Assembly: GCF_037975235.1 (NCBI RefSeq)
Contig: NZ_CP150241.1
Location: forward strand, 5,828,001-5,892,000
Reading direction: 5' to 3'
From: Paenibacillus sp. FSL R5-0341
GTDB lineage: Bacteria; Bacillota; Bacilli; Paenibacillales; Paenibacillaceae
Length of the DNA stretch: 64,000 bases
In this document: piece by piece, positions 56,553 to 64,000 of the stretch
Numbering within the stretch: the first letter of the stretch is position 1
Layout: every line of letters starts with the position of its first letter
Notes under the pieces: generated by a model
The model's input: only the letters and a program-made list of their open reading frames with translations
What the model was told of the DNA's origin: nothing
The model's database searches: none
Program-made: the position numbers and the translations under genes

Positions 56553-56581
56553 ATCATAAAACAACCCGCGGCTAAAATCAA
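56553..56581 (-). promoter_or_regulatory. Sigma-A promoter of riboswitch-ywlG-glyA
   Basis: Minus strand TTGATT (56576-56581), 17 nt, TATGAT (56553-56558), ending about 15 bp before the aptamer. Confidence 0.75.
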
Positions 56582-56635
56582 CGGTTAATTTACATCATGT
56601 GTCCTGTTTTTATAACCTGCCCCGCAGGATCAGAA

Positions 56636-57208
56636 TTATCCCAGCTTATCCAAAAGCCGGTCCAATGCGGTCCGAATCTCGGCCGCAGCGATATTGTAAT
56701 CATCACGGCTGCCACCAAACGGATCAGAGATGTCGAAACTTGGAATTCGTTGTCTGATCTCGATGGCTCGCTCACGCTCCGATGCCAGGATCTCTTGCCC
56801 AAGGGCACGTTTCATCTCCAGCGTCGCAAACAGGCTGTCCAATTCCTGAACATCATTCAATACCTGTTCATCATCCTCCACATATTCTTTCAATGTATAG
56901 GTTTTGTGGACCGAGTCGGGAAATACCTGCATGACATGCTGCTTATGACTGCGTGTTAAGGTAAGAACCAGATCAGCCCAACCCACCAAGTTGGAGCTAA
57001 GCTGTGTGGAATGCGGTGGACCTTCAACGTTATGATCTCTCAAAACCGCTTCAGCATGACGCGAAATCGGCATACCCGACGTTGCTGCCACACCTGCGGA
57101 GCGAACCTCTACCTGAATGCCGCGCTCCGATGCCAATTTTCGCAAAAGCCCCTCTGCCATGGGGCTGCGGCACGTATTTCCTGTACATACGAATAAAATA
57201 TGTTTCAT
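56636..57208 (-). CDS. ywlE: YwlE, protein-arginine phosphatase
   Basis: Low-molecular-weight phosphatase fold. 190 aa with the P-loop 'FVCTGNTCRSPMAEG': nucleophile Cys8 and the Thr12 that, in Bacillus YwlE, selects phospho-arginine. The general acid Asp is in 'FDISDPFGGSRDDYN'. It counteracts the arginine kinase McsB and so controls CtsR and ClpCP protein turnover. About 40 aa longer than Bacillus YwlE (150), through a middle insertion ('DDEQVLNDVQELDSLFATLE'). Confidence 0.93.
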   Translation of the reverse strand: MKHILFVCTGNTCRSPMAEGLLRKLASERGIQVEVRSAGVAATSGMPISRHAEAVLRDHNVEGPPHSTQLSSNLVGWADLVLTLTRSHKQHVMQVFPDSVHKTYTLKEYVEDDEQVLNDVQELDSLFATLEMKRALGQEILASERERAIEIRQRIPSFDISDPFGGSRDDYNIAAAEIRTALDRLLDKLG

Positions 57209-57266
57209 TGTGTTAGCCTCCCCATTTTACATATGATGCGAATGATATGATTTCTCAAGTTTTATT

Positions 57267-57827
57267 CTAAAATATAAACAAAAGTCCAAACGCAAGCAAG
57301 ATTGCGCCACCAATGGCTTCGCCGTAATCACCAAGATTCCGGCTCACCCGGCGACCTAATAGCAGACCCATAACCGACATCACCCCGCCACACAGGCCGA
57401 AAGCAAGTACGGTCAATACCAGATCACTACTAAACATCCCTAGTGAAACACCCACAGAAAACGAATCTACACTTACACTGAGGGAGAACAAAACGACGCC
57501 GAGCAGGGAACGGTGGTCCACCAGCTTCGTATCGCCTTCTCGGAATGCATTCAGAATCATATGACCGCCCAGCAGGATAAGCAATCCACCTGCCGCATAG
57601 GTCGTAATGTCACCCAGCAGCGAGCTGACGTATTTGCCCATGTACATGCCGATCAGCGGCATGATGATATGAAACAGCGCTGTTACTGTACTGATCCGCA
57701 ATACATCCCGCAGCCGAATACCCTTCATGCCAATTCCGATTCCGAGCGAGAACGCATCGAGGCCAAGCGCAACAGCCATGATCAAAATGGTTACCAACTG
57801 CCCTACATGGGCAGACACATCCCACAT
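57267..57827 (-). CDS. mntP: MntP-like manganese efflux pump
   Basis: Six-segment membrane protein exporting Mn(II). 186 aa from ATG 57827 (GGGGG 7 nt upstream). Duplicated three-helix halves each carry the metal-site Asp: 'ALGLDAFSLGIGIGMKG' and 'SVSVDSFSVGVSLGM'. Equivalent to ywlD of Bacillus, with the same neighbours. I see no yybP-ykoY manganese riboswitch upstream. Confidence 0.93.
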   Translation of the reverse strand: MWDVSAHVGQLVTILIMAVALGLDAFSLGIGIGMKGIRLRDVLRISTVTALFHIIMPLIGMYMGKYVSSLLGDITTYAAGGLLILLGGHMILNAFREGDTKLVDHRSLLGVVLFSLSVSVDSFSVGVSLGMFSSDLVLTVLAFGLCGGVMSVMGLLLGRRVSRNLGDYGEAIGGAILLAFGLLFIF

Positions 57828-57961
57828 CCCCATACCCCCAAGTCACGTAAAGGTTCTTGTACACGTTATGCGGACAAGGACTCAAACATGACCGATGAAA
57901 GGTAAACGGCGACGGATCTATGGATTTTGATGTAGGCTTTATAGGTATATTGATGTTGTTT

Positions 57962-58001
57962 AAAAAAAGTTGAGCACTCTCCTGAAATATGATCAGGAGA
58001 G
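57962..58001 (-). terminator. Terminator of ywlC
   Basis: CTCTCCTG pairs with CAGGAGAG, then CTCAACTTTTTTT on the minus strand, starting within 2 bp of the ywlC stop. Confidence 0.85.
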
Positions 58002-58002
58002 G

Positions 58003-59241
58003 TTACGAGGGCTGCTGGTTGCCAACTTGTATGAGTTGGTTCCCCGCAGCCTTGAGCAGCCGATTCATGACGGCTGCTCCCAGCCCTTCGCGTGAGCAGG
58101 CTTCAGCCACAATATATGTGGCGCCCTGCTCATCGCAGCTGCGCAGCGCGGCGTATAGCCGGCGCGCTGCTTCTTCCAGCTCGCTGGCGTCGCCCAGCGA
58201 GAACACGGCATCGGCGCGGTACTGCTCCGCGTGCTCGGCGAACGCCAGCACCGCGGTGCGCTCTCCGCGCTGCGCCGCCTCTGCGAGGGCGGCGCTGATC
58301 CAGGCCGCCACCGCTGCGGGCGGCCCCTCCACCACGCACAGCGCCCCTGCGGGTGCGTAGTGCGTGTACTTCATGCCCGGCGAGCGCGGCGCCGGGCTGC
58401 CCACGCCATCGGACCCCTCCGCGAGTAGCGCGGGGTCCGTGGCGACACGGGCGGCAACGGCGGACAGCTGTTCCGCCGTAATGCCGCCAGGGCGCAGGAT
58501 GGTGACGGTACCGTCGTCACCGACCTGCACAACCGTGGACTCGACGCCCACCCCGGTGGGGCCGCCGTCCACGATGCCGCCGATGCGGCCATCCAGATCC
58601 TCGCGCACATGAGACGCGAGTGTCGGGCTTGGCCGCCCGGAGCGGTTGGCGCTTGGCGCAGCCACAGGGCACGCCGCCGCCGCGATCAACTGCAAGGCCA
58701 CCGGATGGTCCGGCATGCGCACGGCCACCGTGTCCAGACCGGCGGTGACACGTGGGGACACCGCCCCCGGCCTAACCGGCAACACGAGCGTCAGTGGTCC
58801 CGGCCAGAAGGCCGCCATCAGCGCTTCGGCTGTTTCGTTCACTTTCGTGACCAGAGCGTCCAACTGGTCACGGTGCGCAATATGCACGATCAGTGGATTG
58901 TCAGAAGGTCGGCCTTTGGCGACAAATACAGCCTCCACGGCTGCCGTGCTACGCGCATCAGCACCCAAGCCATAGACCGTCTCGGTCGGGAAGGCCACCG
59001 TCTGACCTTGACGAATGCAGGCTGCGGCAGCCTGCAAGTCGGCGAGCGCCTGTTGATCGGCGCTCCCCTTTTTCACAGCCACCGTTTCAATATTACCCAT
59101 TCCATGATCATTCTCAGCGCTCACCAAGACGCGTACATCCCACATCTCGGTAACCAGCTCTCCCGGAGTTTTCGTCTCACGGTCTTCTCTACTATTCCTC
59201 AACTCAGAGGTGTGTTGCACAGGTTCGTTTTCTCTGCTCAT
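58003..59241 (-). CDS. ywlC: YwlC/Sua5, L-threonylcarbamoyladenylate synthase
   Basis: First step of the universal tRNA t6A modification: makes threonylcarbamoyl-AMP from Thr, bicarbonate and ATP. YrdC domain with 'VAFPTETVYGLGADA' (about residue 83), 'KGRPSDNPLIVHI', 'FWPGPLTLVLP', 'VAVRMPDHPVA' and 'APSANRSGRPSPT'; then the C-terminal Sua5 domain after 'SPGMKYTHYAP'. 412 aa against about 346 in Bacillus. The extra 60 N-terminal residues are charged and not conserved, and later in-frame ATGs (for example 59142) are possible starts. The 3' half of the gene is strikingly GC-rich compared with neighbours. Confidence 0.92.
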   Translation of the reverse strand: MSRENEPVQHTSELRNSREDRETKTPGELVTEMWDVRVLVSAENDHGMGNIETVAVKKGSADQQALADLQAAAACIRQGQTVAFPTETVYGLGADARSTAAVEAVFVAKGRPSDNPLIVHIAHRDQLDALVTKVNETAEALMAAFWPGPLTLVLPVRPGAVSPRVTAGLDTVAVRMPDHPVALQLIAAAACPVAAPSANRSGRPSPTLASHVREDLDGRIGGIVDGGPTGVGVESTVVQVGDDGTVTILRPGGITAEQLSAVAARVATDPALLAEGSDGVGSPAPRSPGMKYTHYAPAGALCVVEGPPAAVAAWISAALAEAAQRGERTAVLAFAEHAEQYRADAVFSLGDASELEEAARRLYAALRSCDEQGATYIVAEACSREGLGAAVMNRLLKAAGNQLIQVGNQQPS

Positions 59242-59385
59242 ATATCATCATTCCTAAGTTTCAAGTAGGTTAGTTCATATCCATATTCACTATAAGTAAT
59301 TATAACATACCTGTCCCGCCTCGGATGCCCTTCACACTTCACTCCACATATGGGTCTCAATGTAACTTCACCACCATTTCATATC

Positions 59386-59418
59386 AAAAGGGCTGCTTCA
59401 TGAATCGAAGTCGCCCTT
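59386..59418 (-). terminator. Terminator of spoIIR
   Basis: AAGGGC-g-ACTTC / GAAG-ca-GCCCTT hairpin on the minus strand followed by TTTT, about 22 bp after the stop. Confidence 0.8.
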
Positions 59419-59439
59419 ACCTGTAGTATAAATTCGTTG

Positions 59440-60099
59440 TTATGAGAATAAACTAGTCACCCAACTCCACAGTTTCACAGCCATATCCCACAGAAAGAAT
59501 CTCGCCTCCGGTGTATCTCCCTGTACGGTTGCCTCTGCATCTCCAGATTCAGCTGCTGTAGCCGATACCGTTGAAGGTTTCGCCAGGGCATCACCAGTCC
59601 CTGCATCAATGAAGCACAGCGGCGGGAACAACACACACCACCAGTTCTGACCTTTGCCTTCGCCCAGCGTGATCCGAACCGCTTCATAATCGCCAGCAGG
59701 ATAGACAGTACCACCATATAGTTTGGTCGGGAACGGAACAGATCCCAGCTCCACCTGATATGCATAATGCAAGCCACGACTGGTCAGCTCTTCCCCGACT
59801 TTATTCTCAATCTCGGACAAATGCTCACGAATGACCTGGCGCGCTTCATCCAGACTTTGCGGATTCTCCAACTCGGCTACCCACTCGCCCATCTGAGCAA
59901 CGACAGCATCCCGAATCTCGCGTTTCACCAATTGATCTCCCGGTGCATCCGAGTTTGCTAGAATACGCAAGCGAATCGATTGTTCCGGAATCGCTGCGGC
60001 TGCCACAGCTGCATCCGTTTTCTGACCTTCCCACATCATGATAATCATCATAAGACATACAATAATAAGTCCAATTTGCTTTACGATTCGTCTGTTCAT
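59440..60099 (-). CDS. spoIIR: SpoIIR, intercompartmental signal protein
   Basis: Forespore-made secreted protein that activates the SpoIIGA protease and hence sigma-E in the mother cell. 219 aa: a signal peptide (about residues 8-24), then the family core 'PEQSIRLRILANSDAPGDQL', 'KREIRDAVVAQM', 'YGGTVYPAGDYEAVRITLG' and 'GKGQNWWCVLFPPLCF'. A variable Ala/Glu-rich segment and a hydrophobic C-terminus follow. A sigma-F promoter lies 55 bp upstream. Position before ywlC and after prmC is conserved. Confidence 0.96.
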   Translation of the reverse strand: MNRRIVKQIGLIIVCLMMIIMMWEGQKTDAAVAAAAIPEQSIRLRILANSDAPGDQLVKREIRDAVVAQMGEWVAELENPQSLDEARQVIREHLSEIENKVGEELTSRGLHYAYQVELGSVPFPTKLYGGTVYPAGDYEAVRITLGEGKGQNWWCVLFPPLCFIDAGTGDALAKPSTVSATAAESGDAEATVQGDTPEARFFLWDMAVKLWSWVTSLFS

Positions 60100-60154
60100 T
60101 CCGCTCTCCCCCTCGGCTCTCTGATCACGTTGGCTGCAACTCTCTCATGTCTAT

Positions 60155-60183
60155 CAGTATGCCCCGGAGAATCGGAAGTAAAC
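60155..60183 (-). promoter_or_regulatory. Sigma-F promoter of spoIIR
   Basis: Minus strand GTTTA (60179-60183), 14 nt, GGGCATACTG (60155-60164), a full match to GYWTA and GGNNANAHTR. Confidence 0.75.
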
Positions 60184-60246
60184 CTAGCATTTGCAATAAA
60201 TCTACTAAATCGATCCTATGATTTACATTCGCTCACCAGTCATAAT

Positions 60247-60286
60247 AAAAAGGCTGATCTGCACTTGGTTACAGGGCAAATCAACC
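60247..60286 (-). terminator. Terminator of the first FtsW/RodA paralogue
   Basis: GGTTGATTTGC pairs (two wobble) with GCAGATCAGCC, followed by five T on the minus strand. Confidence 0.85.
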
Positions 60287-60355
60287 TCTTTATTTCTAAG
60301 TACGATCACGTTATACGCTTCATCGCTTAACTTTTCACCTATACCGATTCAACAG

Positions 60356-61576
60356 TTACACCGCACTTTTCTCTTTCTTGAGCATATTCCATAAACGTTC
60401 CGATAACCGGGGTTGCTGCTCCCCCATCAGAAGTTCATCCTCCTCTTCTTGCCCGTACAACTTAATGCTCATGACTACACCAATACAAGCCATATTAATA
60501 AGCAAAGAGGTTCCCCCATAACTGATGAACGGCAAGGTAATACCTGTGAGCGGCATCAGTCCGAGGAACGCGCCCACGTTCTCGAACACCTGATACAACA
60601 ACATCCCGATAATGCCTACAATGATGACAGGTCCCGCGCGATCTCTGCATTTCAGAGCAATCAGCACCATGCGGTGGATCAGAATAAAGTACAACAGAAT
60701 CAGTATGGATGCACCGACAAACCCAAACTCCTCTGCGATCACGACAAAAATGGAATCAGAATACGTATAGGGGACTCGTCCACTTTGAACGGATGTTCCT
60801 TGTAAATACCCTTTGCCGATGATGCCCCCTGAACCAATAGCTAAACCTGCATTCTTCGTATGCCAAGAAGCCTTGGAGGTAGCCTTTTCCGGTACAAGCC
60901 ATGGGTCAATCCGTTCCGCCCAATGCTCACGTTTTATCTTTTCAAGAAAAGTGAATACTTCATCATGATAGAAGGTGTAAGCCTTAACAAAGCCAAAGAA
61001 CGCCACTCCCACAATCGCCAGCGCAATCAATGCGTGCTTCAGTCTCATATTCCCGATCCATAACACTGCAGCCAGAATAACCACATATCCCAGCGCATTA
61101 CCCAAGTCATTCTGAGCCATAACCAGGGCAAACGGAATAAACGCCCAGCAGCCAATCGGCACAATGTCTTTCCAGAACTCCAGCGTACCTCGTTGTCTCT
61201 TCACGATCAAATGGGCGAGAAACAGAATCAGAATCATCTTGAACAGCTCTGCCGGTTGAAAAGAAAAATTGTCGCTCAGCTTCAGCCAGCCGTTGGCATT
61301 ATTGATCGAACTGCCTAGGACATTGGCCAGGATCAGTAGTATAATTCCCAGCCCATACAAATAAAACGCATATTTCACGTATAACTTGTAATTCACAAGC
61401 CCGATCATAAGCACCGCAATAAACCCGGCTATATAGAAATAAATCGTTTTGACATGATGATTCGCCAGGTTGGAATCCGTCTGCGTCCCGCTGTAAATCG
61501 CAAATATACTTATAATCATGAGCAACAGCATTACAAAAAGAATCACACCGTCCATCTTTTTCAGCATTCTCAACAT
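60356..61576 (-). CDS. FtsW/RodA/SpoVE-family SEDS glycosyltransferase, paralogue 1
   Basis: SEDS peptidoglycan polymerase with about ten membrane segments. 406 aa from ATG 61576, chosen because it aligns with the start of paralogue 2 ('MLRMLKKMDGVILF' versus 'MLHKFKKIDYSIVF') and gives the same length; the frame is open to 61639. Family motifs are 'SFQPAELFKMILILFLAHL', 'MAQNDLGNALGYVVIL', 'RIDPWLVPE', 'LAIGSGGIIGKGYLQG', 'YSDSIFVVIAEEFGF' and 'GLMPLTGITLPFISYGGTSL'. RodA-, FtsW- and SpoVE-type roles cannot be separated by eye. Ends with a charged tail. Confidence 0.9.
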   Translation of the reverse strand: MLRMLKKMDGVILFVMLLLMIISIFAIYSGTQTDSNLANHHVKTIYFYIAGFIAVLMIGLVNYKLYVKYAFYLYGLGIILLILANVLGSSINNANGWLKLSDNFSFQPAELFKMILILFLAHLIVKRQRGTLEFWKDIVPIGCWAFIPFALVMAQNDLGNALGYVVILAAVLWIGNMRLKHALIALAIVGVAFFGFVKAYTFYHDEVFTFLEKIKREHWAERIDPWLVPEKATSKASWHTKNAGLAIGSGGIIGKGYLQGTSVQSGRVPYTYSDSIFVVIAEEFGFVGASILILLYFILIHRMVLIALKCRDRAGPVIIVGIIGMLLYQVFENVGAFLGLMPLTGITLPFISYGGTSLLINMACIGVVMSIKLYGQEEEDELLMGEQQPRLSERLWNMLKKEKSAV

Positions 61577-61728
61577 GACTCCGTCCAGCCCCCTGAAATC
61601 TAACATTCTATCATTTCCAATTAAACTCAATATTACCATTGTATATAATTGGATAATGAAATGGAAATCTGGATCGCTTCAGGTTAAAAGTGAACTATTC
61701 AATGGGCTTGAATTACACCTTAAAACAA

Positions 61729-61785
61729 TAAAAACCCTGCAACATCCATCCCAATGTAAATTAGGCTGATCTGTTCCAGGGTTTT
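61729..61785 (-). terminator. Terminator of the second FtsW/RodA paralogue
   Basis: AACCCTG-g-AACA / TGTT-g-CAGGGTT stem with a long loop, followed by five T on the minus strand. Confidence 0.8.
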
Positions 61786-61846
61786 ATAGTTAACGGACTC
61801 ATATGCGAATACCTGACGTGTTATTTCACGGTTTAATTCGAGAGAT

Positions 61847-63067
61847 TTATTGCTCTTGCTGGGATGGCTTGCGTCTTAGCAATTTCATGACCAAATCTGT
61901 AATACTTGGTTGTTCCGCAGAGCCGAGAATATCCTCGTTTTCTTCCGTGTGAACCTTGATACTCATCACAATCCCCATACTGATCATGTTGATCATAATG
62001 GAGGTACCACCCGAACTTATGAACGGTAAGGTAATCCCTGTCAATGGCATCAGACCAATGAACGGACCAATATTGACAAAGATTTGGTAAAGCAACATCG
62101 CTATAATACCTACAATTAGATAAGGCCCCGCGCGATCCTTACATTCCAGTGCAATCAGCACCAGCCTGTGAATCAGGATAAAGTACAGGAGAAGCAACAC
62201 CGAGGCACCGATGAAGCCGAATTCCTCCCCAATCTGTACGAAGATGGAGTCAGCATAGGCCAGCGGCACCCGATTTGACTGAATCGTCGTGCCTTCCATA
62301 TACCCTTTGCCCGTGATACCGCCAGAACCAATCGCAAGCTTCGCATTATACGTCTGCCAGAGCACATCTCTTGAGGTCAGCTCTGGTACGAGCCAAGGGT
62401 CAAAACGATCCGCCCAGTGCGAACGTCCAATGTCATTCAGAAATTTAACAATCTCATCATGGTAATGAATATACGCCTGTGTACCACCGATAAAAGCAGC
62501 CACTGCGATCATAAAGCCAATGAGGGCATGCGTAAATTTAATGTTACCAATCCATAGTAGACCCACAAGAATGACTACATAGCTTAACGCATTTCCCAAG
62601 TCATTTTGTAGCAATACAAGTAATAACGGAGGCAGAACACAGAGAGAAATCGGAATAACATCACGCCCAAAATAGAGCGGGCGATTCTTCTTTCGGGCCA
62701 AAAAGGCCGATAAAAACACAATCAGGCATAACTTGAACAATTCAGCAGGCTGCAAACTGACCCCGAAGATGGACAGCCAACCTTTTGCCCCGTAATACTC
62801 CTTACCAAAGAACATAACGAATATGAGGAGGAGCATACCCACGCCATAGATATATAAATAATTTTTGATTATGAATTTATAGTTGATCATCGACATCCCA
62901 AAAAAGACCACGAACCCCAAAATATAAAAGATCACTGCGCTTTTCGGGAGTCCCTCCAGCTTTGGACGACCAAACGTTGTACTGTAAATCGACAAAATAC
63001 TGATACCCATCAGAATAACGAGTATAAAGACAATAGAATAGTCTATCTTTTTAAATTTGTGTAGCAT
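61847..63067 (-). CDS. FtsW/RodA/SpoVE-family SEDS glycosyltransferase, paralogue 2
   Basis: 406 aa from ATG 63067 (GGGGGAAC about 8 nt upstream). The same SEDS motifs as paralogue 1: 'SLQPAELFKLCLIVFLSAFL', 'LLQNDLGNALSYVVIL', 'RFDPWLVPE', 'LAIGSGGITGKGYMEG', 'YADSIFVQIGEEFGF', 'GLMPLTGITLPFISSGGTS'. The two are similar along their full length and are an adjacent duplication. Each has its own terminator, so each is probably regulated separately. The family polymerises lipid II with a partner class B PBP, and no PBP gene lies nearby. Confidence 0.9.
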   Translation of the reverse strand: MLHKFKKIDYSIVFILVILMGISILSIYSTTFGRPKLEGLPKSAVIFYILGFVVFFGMSMINYKFIIKNYLYIYGVGMLLLIFVMFFGKEYYGAKGWLSIFGVSLQPAELFKLCLIVFLSAFLARKKNRPLYFGRDVIPISLCVLPPLLLVLLQNDLGNALSYVVILVGLLWIGNIKFTHALIGFMIAVAAFIGGTQAYIHYHDEIVKFLNDIGRSHWADRFDPWLVPELTSRDVLWQTYNAKLAIGSGGITGKGYMEGTTIQSNRVPLAYADSIFVQIGEEFGFIGASVLLLLYFILIHRLVLIALECKDRAGPYLIVGIIAMLLYQIFVNIGPFIGLMPLTGITLPFISSGGTSIMINMISMGIVMSIKVHTEENEDILGSAEQPSITDLVMKLLRRKPSQQEQ

Positions 63068-63152
63068 GTAATTATGTTCCCCCAAGCATTCAGAAATCTT
63101 CGGTATATCTCATTGTAGAGGATTTCACGGCAAAAAGAAAACCCGCGGAACC

Positions 63153-64000
63153 TTACATTTTCGTCACCTGTTCCGAAGTACGAACACCCAGGACATGCCG
63201 CTCGATTCCGGCAAGGTCCGGTACAATGATAATTTCCGGCCAATGTCCCGCCGATTCAAGCAAAGCTGCGATGTCGCGAGCCTGCCCCTGGCCAAGTTCA
63301 AAACCAATGATCTGCGGCGGCGCAGGCAGCAGCGCCAGTTGCTCCAGCATGATACGGTACGGTGCAAGCCCATCCGGACCGCCGTCCAATGCCATGCGCG
63401 GCTCATGATCGCGCACCTCTTGCTGTAACCCGGCGATATCTGCCGCCGGGATGTAAGGCGGGTTGGACACCAGGATGTCCACCCGAGCCCCGGCGAACGG
63501 GGCCAGCAGATCGCCTTCACGGAAGTCGATCTGTACGCCGTTCGCGGCCGCGTTCCTCGCGGCCACTTGCAGGGCAGCCGCCGAGAGATCCCCGGCACCT
63601 ACCTGCCAGCGCGGGCGTAGTGAAGCCATCGTCACCGCGATGGCACCACTGCCCGTGCCAATATCGACGGCGAGCGGAGCGCCGTCAGGAAACACGCGGT
63701 CGGCTTCGCGCAGCACAGCCTCGACCAACAGCTCGGTCTCCGGCCGCGGAATTAGCACGGCCGGCGTGACCTCGAACGGCAGCCCATAGAATTCCTGGCT
63801 GCCGATAATGTATTGCGCCGGCTCACCCGCAGCCTTACGCGTGACGGCGTCCTCCCAGCGGCTGCGATGCTCGCTGGGAAAAGGCTCCGGCTGCATCATG
63901 TAGTACGCGGCGCCATAGACGCCGAGTACATGTTCCAGCAGCAGCCGAGCATTGTTTTGCGGCTCGTACACGCCGCACTTCTCCAAAAAAGAGGAAGCCT
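63153..64000 (-). CDS. prmC: PrmC, release-factor glutamine methyltransferase (5' end outside window)
   Basis: Methylates the Gln of the GGQ motif in release factors PrfA and PrfB. The open frame runs to the window edge; about 10 N-terminal residues are missing (the visible start reads ASSFLEKCGVYEP). SAM site 'AVDIGTGSGAIAVTMASLRP', and the catalytic 'NPPY' motif in 'ILVSNPPYIPAADIAG', preceded by 'EFYGLPFEVTPAVLIPRPET'. It lies before the SEDS pair and spoIIR. The 5' two thirds is very GC-rich. Confidence 0.95.
   Translation of the reverse strand, partial: ASSFLEKCGVYEPQNNARLLLEHVLGVYGAAYYMMQPEPFPSEHRSRWEDAVTRKAAGEPAQYIIGSQEFYGLPFEVTPAVLIPRPETELLVEAVLREADRVFPDGAPLAVDIGTGSGAIAVTMASLRPRWQVGAGDLSAAALQVAARNAAANGVQIDFREGDLLAPFAGARVDILVSNPPYIPAADIAGLQQEVRDHEPRMALDGGPDGLAPYRIMLEQLALLPAPPQIIGFELGQGQARDIAALLESAGHWPEIIIVPDLAGIERHVLGVRTSEQVTKM

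Noticed and set aside
56387-56581. 64-codon minus-strand ORF
   Set aside because: It coincides with the ZTP riboswitch, its promoter and terminator. It has no SD and no protein-like conservation.
57834-58002. yybP-ykoY manganese riboswitch before mntP
   Set aside because: The leader contains the ywlC terminator but none of the conserved GGGGAGTAG-type aptamer blocks.

Overview
The window looks like a chromosomal segment of a Paenibacillus-type, endospore-forming, flagellated Gram-positive bacterium. Three observations point there. Gene order is Bacillus-like: degS-degU-comFA; spoIID-spoIIQ-spoIIID-mbl-flhO-flhP; the atp operon followed by ywzB and murA; prmC-spoIIR-ywlC-mntP-ywlE-ywlG-glyA-upp. 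Several large exported proteins carry SLH (S-layer homology) and copper-amine-oxidase-like 'stalk' domains. The secondary-cell-wall-polymer genes tagO, tagA and csaB lie beside them. All 50 protein genes I accept are on the minus strand. I see no rRNA, tRNA, transposase, prophage or CRISPR.

Layout from low to high coordinate (transcription runs right to left). 1-4.4 kb: 3' truncated comFA, a small membrane protein, degU and degS. 4.5-26 kb: a run of exported proteins. It holds a phosphodiester-glycosidase-like protein, a 5'-truncated stalk-domain ORF, three SLH proteins (17835-20822 being the probable main S-layer protein) and two uncharacterised exported proteins, with metK and an alpha/beta-type SASP gene between them. 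26-31.5 kb: tagO, tagA, csaB and a DUF5693 membrane protein, which build and pyruvylate the wall polymer that SLH domains bind. 32-34.2 kb: pgcA and fabZ. 34.7-41.3 kb: an epuA-like gene, flhP, flhO, mbl, spoIIID, spoIIQ and spoIID. 41.7-52 kb: murA, ywzB and the ATP synthase operon atpZIBEFHAGDC. 52-57.8 kb: mnaA, upp, glyA and ywlG behind a probable ZTP riboswitch, then ywlE and mntP. 58-64 kb: ywlC, spoIIR, two tandem FtsW/RodA paralogues and 5' truncated prmC.

The genes fit together as an S-layer anchoring module. MnaA makes UDP-ManNAc, TagO and TagA start the polymer, CsaB pyruvylates it, and the SLH proteins bind it. The sporulation genes have recognisable sigma-F (spoIIQ, spoIIR) and sigma-E (spoIIID, perhaps spoIID) promoters.

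The most unusual signal is a family of five dispersed, intergenic, 194-232 bp long-hairpin elements (27290-27483, 31646-31839, 34224-34453, 39668-39863, 54198-54429). They share a conserved core. Their outer arms differ in sequence from copy to copy yet stay self-complementary in each copy, and inner stems also change in a compensatory way. I do not recognise this family. Other unusual structures are a four-unit, roughly 40-bp hairpin array between atpA and atpG, a hairpin-packed spacer between flhO and flhP, and GC-rich palindromes inside comFA.
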